NCBI RefSeq assembly: GCF_011087585.1
Contig: NZ_VJOT01000020.1
Span: 1 to 40,979, forward strand
Direction of reading: 5' to 3'
DNA from: Neochlamydia sp. AcF84
Lineage (GTDB): Bacteria; Chlamydiota; Chlamydiia; Chlamydiales; Parachlamydiaceae
Length of the DNA stretch: 40,979 bases
Part shown: piece after piece, positions 25,894-34,771 of the stretch
Layout: every line of letters starts with the position of its first letter
Position numbering within the stretch: position 1 is the stretch's first letter
Program-made: the position numbers and the translations under genes
The notes under the pieces: generated by a model
What the model saw: only the letters and a program-made list of their open reading frames with translations
What the model was told of the DNA's origin: nothing
Database searches by the model: none

Positions 25894-26415
25894 TCAAGGC
25901 CGCCTATAAATATAGATTTTAGTAGAATAAAGATCGGCAACCTCTATGATTTGTTCAGCCTTCCAAGAAGGAACAGCGAAGGTATGGGTGACTACCCATG
26001 CCCCTTGAGGTAATTCTTTTTCAAATTTACTTTTTAATTTTTGCATGGCTAGAGGATATAGATAGCAGATAATCATCTTAGCATCCATAAGGTTAGCTTT
26101 AAAAAAATCATGATAGCGAAGATGCAAATGAGGTGAGCGCGAAAAGAAATGGCGCATTAGGCAAAAGAAATAAGGGATAGGAGAGCTTTCGTAAGCTAGA
26201 ACCGTACATTGAGGATATTTGTGAGCAAGCGGGAATGCTAAAGTTCCCCATCCTGCGCCTAGTTCATAAATAAGGCCTTTTTCCTGCAATGGCAGATTGT
26301 CCATCAAGATCTGTTTTACAGGAGGAGAGGTAGGCATAGGACCGATACCATTTTTTATTGACCAGCCAATAATTAAAATGAAAAGAAGGAGTAGCAAAGG
26401 TAGTAAGAAAATCAT
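25894..26415 (-). CDS. Membrane-anchored class I methyltransferase-like protein (FAM173-like)
   Basis: This 173-residue protein starts with a membrane anchor (IFLLPLLLLLFILIIGWSI) and then GPMPTSPPVKQILMD. A SAM-binding motif follows: GLIYELGAGWGTLAFPLA (E-x-G-x-G-x-G), with acidic VLAYESSP ending strand two. The catalytic-loop strand is MIICYLYPLAMQKL. The order of anchor, short proline segment and methyltransferase resembles FAM173-type lysine methyltransferases. The target is unknown. The terminator-like stem at 25642-25697 lies downstream on this strand. Confidence 0.7.
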   Translation of the reverse strand: MIFLLPLLLLLFILIIGWSIKNGIGPMPTSPPVKQILMDNLPLQEKGLIYELGAGWGTLAFPLAHKYPQCTVLAYESSPIPYFFCLMRHFFSRSPHLHLRYHDFFKANLMDAKMIICYLYPLAMQKLKSKFEKELPQGAWVVTHTFAVPSWKAEQIIEVADLYSTKIYIYRRP

Positions 26416-26662
26416 AAAACATTTTATTGAGCGTTTAATTATCTATAGTGCTTAAGTAGGGAAGAAAAAGCAAGCAGCTAGCTGTAAAATAGGCAAATAT
26501 TTTTCCTGCTTCTTTAGCAGATTGCCATATTTGCTGTAGATTCATAAATGCTTATTTTGCTATGCATGGCTATTTTCTTTTACGGCTATTAGCTTGATAT
26601 TGGATGGGCTTTCTGCTCAAAAAAAGAATAGGTTTGCCACTCAAAAAAAAGGAGTGAGGTTT

Positions 26663-27682
26663 ATGATAGAGCTTAAGGGTGAGAAGACTCAGCTGGCGAT
26701 TAAAAATCTTATAGAAATGTGTGGAAAATCTTCTGATACGTTCGAAGCAGAGCTAGTCACGCAGATGATTGAAACGAGCCTTAAGCTACTTATCGAGAAT
26801 AATGATACCGGGCAATTAAAACTTATTAATCGCTCCTTAAAGGAGATGCGGTATGCTTATCGCATCTTTAGTAAATTTAAGCAGTCGCGTTGTATCAGTA
26901 TTTTTGGATCAGCACGCACCCCCGAAAATCATCCTGATTATTTTGCAGCCAAAAGCTTTAGCAATCAAATTGCAGAACTAGGCTGGATGTGCATTACAGG
27001 AGGAGCTGATGGAATTATGAAAGCAGGCTTAGAAGGTTCTCAGAAAAAGTCAAGCTTTGGTCTTTCTATTCGCCTGCCTTTTGAGGCACCCACTAATACT
27101 GTTATTGCAGGCGATCCTAAATTAATCGTTTTTCGTTATTTCTTCATACGCAAATTAATGTTCCTAACTCATTCAGATGCAGTAGCTGTTTTTCCTGGGG
27201 GATTTGGGACAATGGACGAATTGTTTGAATTGCTAACGCTTATGCAAACAGGGAAAGCAAATTTAATGCCTTTAGTCCTAGTTGAAAGTAAAAATGGAGT
27301 CTATTGGCCCCATTGGAAAATGAATATCGATGAGCATTTGTTAGCTAATGGCTGGATTAGCCCTGAAGATCTTAATCTTTTTTACATTGCTCGCTCGGTT
27401 GAAGATGCCGTTTTACATGTCCAACAGTTTTACCGTCATTATCATTCTTGTCGTTATGTAGGTTCACAGCTTGTCATACGTCTAAATAGGGAGCTAACAG
27501 ATCGGCAAGTAGAGCATCTAAATAAGCATTATCAAGTTCTGGTGGCCGAAGGCAAGATGGAGAAAAGCGGGCCATTACCCCAGGAAATAGATCACTTAAG
27601 TTTACCGCGTCTGGTTTTTCAGCATACCCATCGCGATTTTGGAATCTTGCGAGCAATGATCGATACACTCAATACTTTCTAA
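26663..27682 (+). CDS. LOG-family (Lonely Guy) nucleotide-processing protein
   Basis: This 339-residue protein carries a LOG-type Rossmann core. The first motif is ISIFGSARTPENHPDYFAAK, then MCITGGADGIMKAG, and the family signature PGGFGTMDELFELLTLMQTG. Arginine/lysine residues in FFIRKLMF are also conserved. LOG enzymes release bases from nucleoside monophosphates (cytokinin activation in plants), but bacterial members may cleave other nucleotides. An added N-terminal helical region of about 70 residues is present. I chose the ATG at 26663 because AAGGAG lies 8 bases upstream; an upstream TTG (26594) in the same frame has no such site. A terminator follows. Confidence 0.85.
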   Translation: MIELKGEKTQLAIKNLIEMCGKSSDTFEAELVTQMIETSLKLLIENNDTGQLKLINRSLKEMRYAYRIFSKFKQSRCISIFGSARTPENHPDYFAAKSFSNQIAELGWMCITGGADGIMKAGLEGSQKKSSFGLSIRLPFEAPTNTVIAGDPKLIVFRYFFIRKLMFLTHSDAVAVFPGGFGTMDELFELLTLMQTGKANLMPLVLVESKNGVYWPHWKMNIDEHLLANGWISPEDLNLFYIARSVEDAVLHVQQFYRHYHSCRYVGSQLVIRLNRELTDRQVEHLNKHYQVLVAEGKMEKSGPLPQEIDHLSLPRLVFQHTHRDFGILRAMIDTLNTF

Positions 27683-27690
27683 AGGAAAAG

Positions 27691-27729
27691 AGAAGGGGTT
27701 GTTAAACACAACCCCTTCTGCGGCTTTTT
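27691..27729 (+). terminator. Terminator between the convergent LOG and KGG genes
   Basis: AGAAGGGGTTGT (27691-27702) pairs perfectly with ACAACCCCTTCT (27708-27719) around TAAAC. GCGGC and five Ts follow at 27720-27729. It clearly ends the LOG-gene transcript and may also act for the opposite gene. Confidence 0.85.
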
Positions 27730-27748
27730 GAGAAAGTAAATAGTTTTA

Positions 27749-29281
27749 TTATCTATTTTCTCGGCGAGCTAGGCCGCCTTTACGGCCCATTTCCCTATAC
27801 TCTTCGCGAGAACGATGAGAGGCTGTAGCTAAGCCGCCTTTACGACCGGCTTCCTGGCGGCTCATCTTGCCACTACCTTGGTGGCTATACTCTTCCTCGC
27901 CTTCCTCTTCATCACTTTCGTCGTGATGCGCTTCAGCACCTTGGTGCTGACCTCTTTGGCTATAGCCATGGCTTGCACCCCTTTGGCTTCTATAACCTTC
28001 ATCTTCCTCTTCATAATCCTCATCGGATTCATGGCCTGGATGAGATTCCTCGCCGTGATGGCCACTTTGATAGCGACCATGGCTTTCACCACCGTGGCCT
28101 CTATAGCCTTCATCTTCGTCTTCATAATCCTCATCGGATTCATAGCCTTGATGAGATTCCTCGCCGTGAGAGCCAGCTCTTTGATAGCGACCATGGCTTT
28201 CACCTCGGTGGCCTCTATAACCTTCATCCTCCTCTTCATAATCTTCATCAGATTCATGGCCTTCCTCATAGCCCCCACGTGCATGGCCTCCTTTGCTGCC
28301 AATTTCACGATAATATTCAGGACCATATTTAGAAGAGACGGCACGGCCGCCTTTTCGGCCAATTTCGCGATAAAAGTCAGGGCCATACTCTTCGGCGACC
28401 CTTTGCCCGCCTTTATGACCAATATCATGATAGAACTCAGGTCCACGTTCGGAAGCTACTTTTTCTCCTCCTCTGTGACCAATTTCACGATAAAAGTCAG
28501 GACCATATTTAGAAGAGACGGCACGACCACCTTTTCGGCCAATTTCGCGATAAAAGTCAGGGCCATACTCTTCAGCGACCCTTTGTCCGCCTTTATGACC
28601 AATATCTTGATAGAATTCATGTCCACGTTCGGAGGCTACTTTTTCTCCTCCTTTGTGGCCAATTTCACGATAAAAGTCAGGACCATATTTAGAAGCGACG
28701 GCACGACCACCTTTTCGGCCAATTTCGCGATAAAAGTCAGGGCCATACTCTTCAGCGACCCTTTGTCCGCCTTTATGGCCAATATCTTGATAGAATTCAT
28801 GTCCACGTTCGGAAGCTACTTTTTCTCCTCCTTTGTGGCCAATTTCACGATAAAAGTCAGGACCATATTTAGAAGCGACGGCACGGCCACCTTTTCGGCC
28901 AATTTCGCGATAAAAGTCAGGGCCATACTCTTCGGCGACCCTCTGTCCGCCTCGATGACCAATATCTTGATAGAACTCATGTCCACGTTCGGAAGCTACC
29001 TTTTCTCCTCCTCTGTGACCAATGTCGCGATAAAAGTCAGGGCCGTATTTGGAAGCTACAGCTTGGCCACCTTTATGTCCAATTTCTTGGTAAAACTCTG
29101 GCCCATATTTTTCCGAGACGGCTCTGCCGCCTCTTTGGCCTGCTTCTTGGCGGCTCATAGGCTCTTGATGGCTACGGCCACCGCGTCCACCACGATCAGA
29201 AGAACTTCTACCTGAACGAGCTTCAGCTCCTTTTTGGCCTGCTTCTTGGCGAGTCGCTCCAGACGATTTTCTAGTAGGCAT
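27749..29281 (-). CDS. KGG-repeat, LEA/GsiB-like stress protein with acidic tail
   Basis: This 510-residue, very hydrophilic protein consists mostly of repeats. Residues 50-329 are 14 tandem 20-residue units of the form KGGxxVxxxYGPDFYxxIGH. That fits the KGG 'stress-induced acidophilic repeat' motif of GsiB-type general stress proteins. Three unit types alternate regularly (ERGHEFYQDIGH, EEYGPDFYREIGR, SKYGPDFYREIGH), forming a 60-residue superrepeat copied about four times. Residues 343-444 hold three acidic units of about 37 residues (ESDEDYEEEDEGYRG). A final MSRQEAGRKGG...GRKGGLARREN closes it. It likely acts as a disordered protectant or nucleic-acid-binding protein; which is unproven. 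The start is the ATG at 29281 because AGGAGG lies 4 bases before it; the in-frame ATG at 29296 would precede that site. Confidence 0.85.
   Translation of the reverse strand: MPTRKSSGATRQEAGQKGAEARSGRSSSDRGGRGGRSHQEPMSRQEAGQRGGRAVSEKYGPEFYQEIGHKGGQAVASKYGPDFYRDIGHRGGEKVASERGHEFYQDIGHRGGQRVAEEYGPDFYREIGRKGGRAVASKYGPDFYREIGHKGGEKVASERGHEFYQDIGHKGGQRVAEEYGPDFYREIGRKGGRAVASKYGPDFYREIGHKGGEKVASERGHEFYQDIGHKGGQRVAEEYGPDFYREIGRKGGRAVSSKYGPDFYREIGHRGGEKVASERGPEFYHDIGHKGGQRVAEEYGPDFYREIGRKGGRAVSSKYGPEYYREIGSKGGHARGGYEEGHESDEDYEEEDEGYRGHRGESHGRYQRAGSHGEESHQGYESDEDYEDEDEGYRGHGGESHGRYQSGHHGEESHPGHESDEDYEEEDEGYRSQRGASHGYSQRGQHQGAEAHHDESDEEEGEEEYSHQGSGKMSRQEAGRKGGLATASHRSREEYREMGRKGGLARRENR
28295..29134 (-). 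repeat. Tandem 60-base array with a 180-base higher-order repeat
   Basis: Fourteen in-frame 60-base units encode the KGG repeat. Units three apart are nearly identical at DNA level, so the array probably grew by duplicating a 180-base block. Such near-identity invites recombination and copy-number change, and may cause assembly errors. Confidence 0.88.
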
Positions 29282-30758
29282 AATAACCTCCTTCATATGT
29301 TAGTAAAAGGACACTGACAGGTGATAAGAGATGTTGAGTGCTTGCTAGAAAGCTTGCTAATTTGAAAGTTCGATTGTGAGGGTTTCCAGGTGTAATTTTC
29401 AGTTCTCATATTCATTATAATAGAATAGAGCTTGTAGTATCACCTTATGACTTGGATTATGAAAAGATAAGAATTTGATGACAAGCAGGAATTTCATCTT
29501 CGCGAAGCAAAAAGCCAAAAAAAGAAAAAAATTAGAGTGTTAAACACTTAAAGCCAAGGACTTAGGTTTAAACAAAATAAAGTGGTTTTATTTACAGGCG
29601 TTAAAATTTGCTTGTTTAAATATGCATATAAGCCTGCTTTTTAAGCGAGCCTAGAGCCAAAAAATATGATAAGCATGGATTAAACGGTCTTAAATATTAT
29701 ACTTCTGCCTCTGTACCCTTTTCTCATTAGCTTCCTAAGCCATTTATAAATAAAAAAACAGAGGATTAAATTAATTTTTTACTCTTTTAGACTAGCTTAT
29801 TCAGCTTTGTAGATTCCTTCTCTAGCAGGTTATAAGATTACAGATATACTCATTTCTCTTCCTGGCTTGCAAGGGAGCGTGTGGTACCTTCTGAAGGTCA
29901 AAGCTTAGCTTGCACGAAAAGCCAAAGCAAGTCCAAAGAAGAGAGAATAGCTTTCTATAAGCTTAGCCATACTCTTTCATGCTCTTTATCAGGTTTTTTA
30001 GTTATTGTTAAAAAATCAAAGGTGGCGGCAAGCCTCAATGAATGCTATTGCATCCAAATTTATTGCATGCTTTTTAAGCTCATCTTTTAAGAAGTATTGA
30101 AAGGGACGCCCAGCAAATGGAGGAACAGCTTGGAGGAGTAATCATCTAATAAGTAACAGGTTTTTAGATAAATTGGGAAGCCTTATGGCTATAAAGTTTC
30201 TTATCTTAAATGGCTCTTGCTTGGCTGCTGGCTTCTGATGATAAATTAAAAGTTTGGAAGGATGGTTTTTTTTAAGTTGTAGCTGTGTTTAAATCTTTTT
30301 CGGCTTTATTAAGTCTTCCATCTTATAAACCCTTGCTTTTATCTTAAGGATTTATAAAGTAAAGAGGATTAGAAGAGCGAAATGAAGGGGAAGACTCTTA
30401 CCAAGGAAGCTACTTGGCTTAACATATCCTACAAATGACTCTTTCTCAAAACTTTTAAAATTTAATTCATTTTTTAAACTTTTGGAAAGGAGTCTTATTA
30501 ATTCTTTCATGAGCAAATCAAAAGTTAAATGTAGGGCGGTTGAGAGACAGAAAAAGGATATAGAATAAATGTAAGGAAGGATTGAATAAAAATGTATACT
30601 TATACTCTAAAAGTTGAGTAAAATGTGTGTTTTTTAAAGACCCTTATGACGGTCGGTAAATACAGATTAAAATTTGCTTCAACATATACTATTTTATGCT
30701 TGCAATGTGAGTTAAAAAACTTGTATATGAACGCTCAACTGTAACAAAAGAGTGTTTA
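29282..30758. other. Long gene-poor stretch (about 1.5 kb)
   Basis: This lies between the divergent KGG and nrdR genes. Six-frame reading shows only short frames. The longest (29881-30090, GTG start with AAGGGAG upstream) has no recognisable sequence. A tiny frame MEEQLGGVII near 30118 is likely chance. No tRNA or repeat was seen. It may be decayed coding DNA or contain an unrecognised RNA. Confidence 0.5.
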
Positions 30759-31274
30759 ATGAAATGTCCTTTTTGCCATCATCGTGAGCTTAAGGTTATC
30801 GATTCGCGCGATGCTGCTGAACTAAATGCTATTCGGCGTAGAAGGGAATGCTTAGGATGCTTAAGAAGGTTTACTACTTTTGAGACAGTAGAACTCACGG
30901 TACAAGTGCATAAACGTGATGGGCATTACGAAGATTTTCAACAGCAAAAACTCGTGAATGGTTTAGAGGCGGCATGCCGTCATACCACTATTAGTCATGA
31001 TCATGTCATTGCTTTGGCTGCTGAAATTAGTGAGGAACTCTCGCAACGTCAGGTGCATGTCGTGAGTACTAAGGAACTTGGCGAAATAGCCATGAAGCAT
31101 TTACAAGCATTAGATGAGATTGCTTATATTCGATTTGCTTGTGTATATAAGCGATTTAAAGATATTGAAGAACTTATGCAAGCAATTAAAACCATTCAAC
31201 CTAAAGAAAGTTTAAATAAAAGTTCCCAGGCTTGTTCGACGAGAAAGCCTTTAACGGAAATTCTAAAAAATTAA
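30759..31274 (+). CDS. nrdR: Transcriptional repressor NrdR
   Basis: NrdR represses ribonucleotide reductase genes in response to ATP/dATP. This 171-residue copy begins with the zinc ribbon (C3, C6, C31, C34: MKCPFCHHRE and RRRECLGCLRRFTTFE). An ATP-cone follows at about 49-139 (VQVHKRDGHYEDFQQQKL). The length is near the usual 150-160 with about 15 extra C-terminal residues. It heads a co-directional run: a dksA-like gene follows after 27 bases. nrdBA, about 14 kb upstream, is the expected target, although I could not find clear NrdR boxes there. In Chlamydia the same order nrdR-dksA-lspA is known. Confidence 0.95.
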   Translation: MKCPFCHHRELKVIDSRDAAELNAIRRRRECLGCLRRFTTFETVELTVQVHKRDGHYEDFQQQKLVNGLEAACRHTTISHDHVIALAAEISEELSQRQVHVVSTKELGEIAMKHLQALDEIAYIRFACVYKRFKDIEELMQAIKTIQPKESLNKSSQACSTRKPLTEILKN

Positions 31275-31301
31275 ATAGTTATATTTTAAAAGGAGGTCCC
31301 T

Positions 31302-31667
31302 ATGGGATTAAAGAAAAATGATGTCGCCCATTTCAAAAAGAAGCTAGAGGAGATGCGCGCTCAGCTAACCCATATCTTGAAAGGTTCGACTGCTGAGGTT
31401 AAAACTCCTGATGAAGCTACAGGTTATTCTCAGCATCAAGCAGATCAAGGTACGGATGATTTTGACAGAACCATTAGCCTTGAAGTAACTAGCCGAGAAT
31501 ACCATATTCTTCGACAAATCGAAAGAGCATTGGAAAAAATTGATGAAAACACTTATGGAATTTGCGATCTTACTGGCGAAGAGATACCGTTAGCTCGTCT
31601 AGAAGCGGTTCCTTATGCTACTATGACTGTAAAAGCGCAGGAGCAGCTGGAGAAAGGTTTAATTTGA
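31302..31667 (+). CDS. DksA/TraR-family protein with a degenerate zinc finger
   Basis: This 121-residue protein has the DksA layout. The coiled-coil region starts LKKLEEMRAQLTHILKG-like. Two acidic tip residues are in QADQGTDDFDRTISLE, and there is an HILRQIERALEKIDENTYG stretch. In DksA, four cysteines then bind zinc. Here only one is left: YGICDLTGEEIPLARLEAVP is followed by YATMTVKAQEQL, where C-x-x-C is expected. So it should fold without zinc. DksA proteins act in the RNA polymerase secondary channel. The gene follows nrdR by 27 bases with an AAAAGGAGG ribosome site, and lspA begins 2 bases after its stop. Confidence 0.85.
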   Translation: MGLKKNDVAHFKKKLEEMRAQLTHILKGSTAEVKTPDEATGYSQHQADQGTDDFDRTISLEVTSREYHILRQIERALEKIDENTYGICDLTGEEIPLARLEAVPYATMTVKAQEQLEKGLI

Positions 31668-31669
31668 GC

Positions 31670-32203
31670 ATGATTAAGTATTTTACCATTTGTTTATCAT
31701 GGCAGATGCTAGCTTTCATTGGATGTAGTGCTTTGATGGTAGACATCGTTACAAAATACCTTACTTATTACTACTTACCTATTTCCAATCATTTGTTGCT
31801 ATGGTATCCTTATGGAGGAATAGGACTATTTAAAGACTTCCTAGGAATTGAATTTTCTATCACTCATGCCATTAACCATGGCGCTGCCTGGGGAATGTTT
31901 GCTGAGCTAAAGGACTTTTTGCTAGTCTTGCGCCTCTTCATGATTGGGGGATTGATAGGTTATTCTCTTTTTTATAATCGAAATAAAAGCTGGCGGCTAC
32001 CTCTTCTATTAATTGTCGTAGGGGCGGCAGGAAATGTTATCGATACCTTTGTCTATGGGCATGTGATAGATATGTTTCATTTCGTTTTCTGGGGGTATGA
32101 TTTTCCTGTCTTTAACGTAGCCGACTCCTGCATTACAGTAGGCGTAGCCTGGCTATTAATTAGCTCACTTTTTGAAAGAGAAAAAATCCACCCTATAACC
32201 TGA
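31670..32203 (+). CDS. lspA: Lipoprotein signal peptidase (signal peptidase II)
   Basis: LspA removes signal peptides from lipoproteins in the inner membrane. This 177-residue protein has four membrane segments. Family blocks are HAINHGAAWGMF (normally N-x-GAAFG), VVGAAGNVIDTFVYGHVIDM with the first catalytic aspartate, and FPVFNVADSCITVG with the second. The start is the ATG at 31670, two bases after the dksA-like stop. Longer forms starting upstream would run through that gene. It is probably translated by coupling. Confidence 0.94.
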   Translation: MIKYFTICLSWQMLAFIGCSALMVDIVTKYLTYYYLPISNHLLLWYPYGGIGLFKDFLGIEFSITHAINHGAAWGMFAELKDFLLVLRLFMIGGLIGYSLFYNRNKSWRLPLLLIVVGAAGNVIDTFVYGHVIDMFHFVFWGYDFPVFNVADSCITVGVAWLLISSLFEREKIHPIT

Positions 32204-32207
32204 TGCT

Positions 32208-32909
32208 ATGCTTAGTGTAAAATCTAGTCCTGAGCCTTATCAAGCCTCTAAATGGCTTTCTGTAGCTATGCTGATTGAGGAAGCTGAAATGCAGGCTCTT
32301 TTTCAGGCTCTAGGAAATTTTAAAATTTTTTCCATAGGAAGGGTAGAAAAAAGTGGAGAAGGACAAATTTCTCATGAAGTTTTTCTGTCTACTTATAATC
32401 ATTACCTTCACTTACTTAAAAGTAGGCAAACTCATGAAATGGAGCACTTTCGTTCCTTCTTTACTTCTGTGCTGACTTTTTCTGCAGATTATTTATATGC
32501 TTTGTCAATAGGCAACGATCGCCAGCTCATACGCATTGCAAAGCCAGTCGTGCAGCTGCAGCTGCATACCCTCGATTATTCGGTAGCTGATAATAAATTC
32601 CGTTCGATGGTGTTAGGAAAAGAGCCGGTTTCATGGGGGCTGCAGTTTTCATATCCCCAACTTTATCAAGATCCTCAAACACATGCCATCTATAAAGTAG
32701 GAGAGGCTTATACTAATACAGCTTTGTTTCGATTGATTCAACAATGGCAAAGAAAATATACGGTCCCCACCCCTTTCTTAGTTAAAGAAAAATTGATAAA
32801 CGTGCCTATGCGCATAGGAAAAGAATGTTTTTCCTGGATCAATCAACATCCCCAGCTAGAAAGCAGAGGTTTGCAGGTCCAACTTCCTTCCCCTACGAAA
32901 ATCCCCTGA
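32208..32909 (+). CDS. Hypothetical protein in the nrdR-lspA cluster
   Basis: I do not recognise this 233-residue protein. It has no signal peptide or membrane segment. The sequence is mixed alpha/beta with an aromatic-rich middle (SWGLQFSYPQLYQDPQ). Starting 4 bases after lspA, it is clearly in the same transcript, and a terminator follows its stop. This tight placement suggests a real, expressed gene, perhaps lineage-specific. Confidence 0.7.
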   Translation: MLSVKSSPEPYQASKWLSVAMLIEEAEMQALFQALGNFKIFSIGRVEKSGEGQISHEVFLSTYNHYLHLLKSRQTHEMEHFRSFFTSVLTFSADYLYALSIGNDRQLIRIAKPVVQLQLHTLDYSVADNKFRSMVLGKEPVSWGLQFSYPQLYQDPQTHAIYKVGEAYTNTALFRLIQQWQRKYTVPTPFLVKEKLINVPMRIGKECFSWINQHPQLESRGLQVQLPSPTKIP

Positions 32910-32911
32910 AT

Positions 32912-32939
32912 AAAAAAGCCGGATAAAAGCCAGCTTTTT
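32912..32939 (+). terminator. Rho-independent terminator after the nrdR-lspA cluster
   Basis: AAAAAGC-x-GG pairs with CC-x-GCTTTTT around an AT-rich loop, ending in five Ts (32935-32939). One mismatch interrupts the stem. Confidence 0.65.
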
Positions 32940-33103
32940 AAAGGCTAGGCTGAGAAGGTCTTTTGCTAAATAGCCAGCGCTTAAAATAAGCTTTCTTAAG
33001 CTGGCAGAGGGGTAACGATCAATGAAAAAAGAAGCTTTTTAAACCGATAAAAAGTAGAGGCTACTATAGATAATTTATTGCTTGATAGTGTATATTAGCA
33101 CCT

Positions 33104-33952
33104 ATGAAAAATTGCATGAATACTTATTATTTAATAGATAGTGGAAACGGTTACAAATTAGAACAATTTGGTCCTTATACAATATCAAGGCCATGCTCAC
33201 AAGCAGTATGGGAGCCACGTCTTTCTCAAGAAAGCTGGGATAATGCCCATGCTTTTTTTTCTCGAGAAGGACAAAACAAATGGACTTTTCGGAAAGAAAA
33301 GCTCCCAGATGTGTGGCAGATCAAAGTTGCAGATATAGTTTTCAAAATCTCTCCAACAGATTTTGGCCATCTAGGGATTTTTCCTGAGCAAAAAGCTTTT
33401 TGGAAGTGGATTCAAAGCAGGGGTATTAAAGGTAAGCGTGTGTTAAATTTATTTGCCTACTCAGGTGGCTCAACTCTTGCAGCTGCGCAGGCTGGAGCAG
33501 AAGTGTGCCATTTAGATGCTTCCAAAGGAATGGTAGCCTGGGCCCGTGAAAATGCTGCTTTAAATCAACTTGAAAAGACTCCTATTCGTTGGATTATTGA
33601 TGATGTTTTCAAGTTTTTGGGACGGGAATTAAGACGCGGGTCCCGCTATGATGCCATTATTCTCGATCCTCCTAGCTTCGGCAGGGGGGTTAATGGAGAG
33701 GTTTTTAAAATTGAGGAGGAAATCAACAAGCTCTTAAGAAGTTGCCGAGAGCTGCTCACCCCCAAACCCTTGTTCATCTTGTTCTCTTGCCATACTCCCG
33801 GCTTTTCTCCTTTAGTTATGAAGCATCTTCTCCAACAAAACTTAGAAGGACTTTCCGGAACGATTGATGAAGGAGAGATGTTATTAGAAGGCTGTGCCGA
33901 AACCTTTCCTATTCCTAGTGGAACTTTTGCAAGGTGGCAATATGCAGAGTAA
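33104..33952 (+). CDS. Class I SAM-dependent rRNA methyltransferase (RlmI-like)
   Basis: This 282-residue protein has a clear methyltransferase domain: SAM loop GKRVLNLFAYSGGSTLAAAQ, acidic strand VCHLDASKGMVAWARENAAL, then DAIILDPPSFGRG (D-P-P-x-F catalytic loop). These features match RlmI-type 23S rRNA cytosine methyltransferases, but the PUA domain of true RlmI is absent. No strong ribosome site precedes the start; ATG at 33119 is an alternative. Its end overlaps the next gene by 11 bases. Confidence 0.85.
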   Translation: MKNCMNTYYLIDSGNGYKLEQFGPYTISRPCSQAVWEPRLSQESWDNAHAFFSREGQNKWTFRKEKLPDVWQIKVADIVFKISPTDFGHLGIFPEQKAFWKWIQSRGIKGKRVLNLFAYSGGSTLAAAQAGAEVCHLDASKGMVAWARENAALNQLEKTPIRWIIDDVFKFLGRELRRGSRYDAIILDPPSFGRGVNGEVFKIEEEINKLLRSCRELLTPKPLFILFSCHTPGFSPLVMKHLLQQNLEGLSGTIDEGEMLLEGCAETFPIPSGTFARWQYAE

Positions 33953-34766
33953 AGTCCTTACGTTAACCAGCTTACAAAACGCTCGTGTTAAGCAAGTGAT
34001 TGGCCTTCGTGAGCGCCGGGTACGTGATAAGTCCGCGCAATTCATTATTGAGGGATATCGAGAAATTTTACGTGCTCATGAAGCGGGATATAAAATTGAT
34101 AGTCTTTTTTATTGCCAGGAACTGTTTTTAGGAGAAAATGAAAAGCCTTTGATCGACTCTTTAAGTAGTAAAGGAGCTCAGCTTTTTCATTGCTGGGAAA
34201 ATATTTTTCGGAAAATGTCGTATCGTGATCGTCCCGACGGATTAATTGCTATCGCTGCTCAACAGCGGCGAGGGCTAGATCAGTTATCAAGCTTGATTAA
34301 AAAAAATGCTCATTCTCCTCTTTTAGTGGTGGCAGAAGCTATTGAAAAGCCTGGTAATCTAGGTACCATTTTACGTTCATCCGATGCTGTTCATCTCGAT
34401 GCCTTGATTGTTTGCGATAAATGTACAGATATTTATAATCCTAATGTAGTACGTGCTAGCGTAGGGACTTTGTTTACTGTCCCCGTGATAGAAAGCAAAG
34501 GCCATGAAACCATTCATTGGTTAAAAAAGCATAACATCTCTATTGTTGCTGCTACTCCTAGCGCTAAGTTAGAATATACACAAGCCGACTTAAAACAACC
34601 GGTAGCTATTGCTGTTGGCACCGAGCAGCTAGGTCTATCAGAGGCGTGGATGCAGCAGGCTAATATCCAGGTAAAAATTCCTATGCTTGGGGTAGCCGAT
34701 TCTCTGAATGTAGCTATGGCCACTACCTTACTTTTATATGAAGCTTTACGTCAACGACAAGGGTAA
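33942..34766 (+). CDS. TrmH/SpoU-family RNA 2'-O-methyltransferase
   Basis: This 274-residue SPOUT methyltransferase methylates ribose 2'-O positions in rRNA or tRNA. N-terminal substrate-binding domain: TSLQNARVKQVIGLRERRVR and FIIEGYREI (about residues 9-50). The three knot motifs are EAIEKPGNLGTILRSSDA, AVGTEQLGLS and IPMLGVADSLNVAMATTLLL. I chose ATG 33942 because AAGGTGG lies just before it and the frame overlaps the upstream gene by 11 bases; an upstream ATG (33894) lies deep in that gene. Confidence 0.92.
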   Translation: MQSKVLTLTSLQNARVKQVIGLRERRVRDKSAQFIIEGYREILRAHEAGYKIDSLFYCQELFLGENEKPLIDSLSSKGAQLFHCWENIFRKMSYRDRPDGLIAIAAQQRRGLDQLSSLIKKNAHSPLLVVAEAIEKPGNLGTILRSSDAVHLDALIVCDKCTDIYNPNVVRASVGTLFTVPVIESKGHETIHWLKKHNISIVAATPSAKLEYTQADLKQPVAIAVGTEQLGLSEAWMQQANIQVKIPMLGVADSLNVAMATTLLLYEALRQRQG

Positions 34767-34771
34767 GTCAT

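Noticed and set aside
28295-29134. Regular repeats that resemble a CRISPR array
   Set aside because: The units are contiguous, 60 bases long, in frame and protein coding, with no variable spacers. No cas genes are nearby.
27878-29215. A 445-codon open frame opposite the KGG-repeat gene
   Set aside because: Its hydrophobic, periodic sequence follows directly from the repeat units on the other strand. The minus frame has the ribosome site, KGG motifs and a clear start.
29881-30090. 69-codon frame with GTG start
   Set aside because: There is a weak AAGGGAG before it, but the sequence is unremarkable and composition does not look coding.
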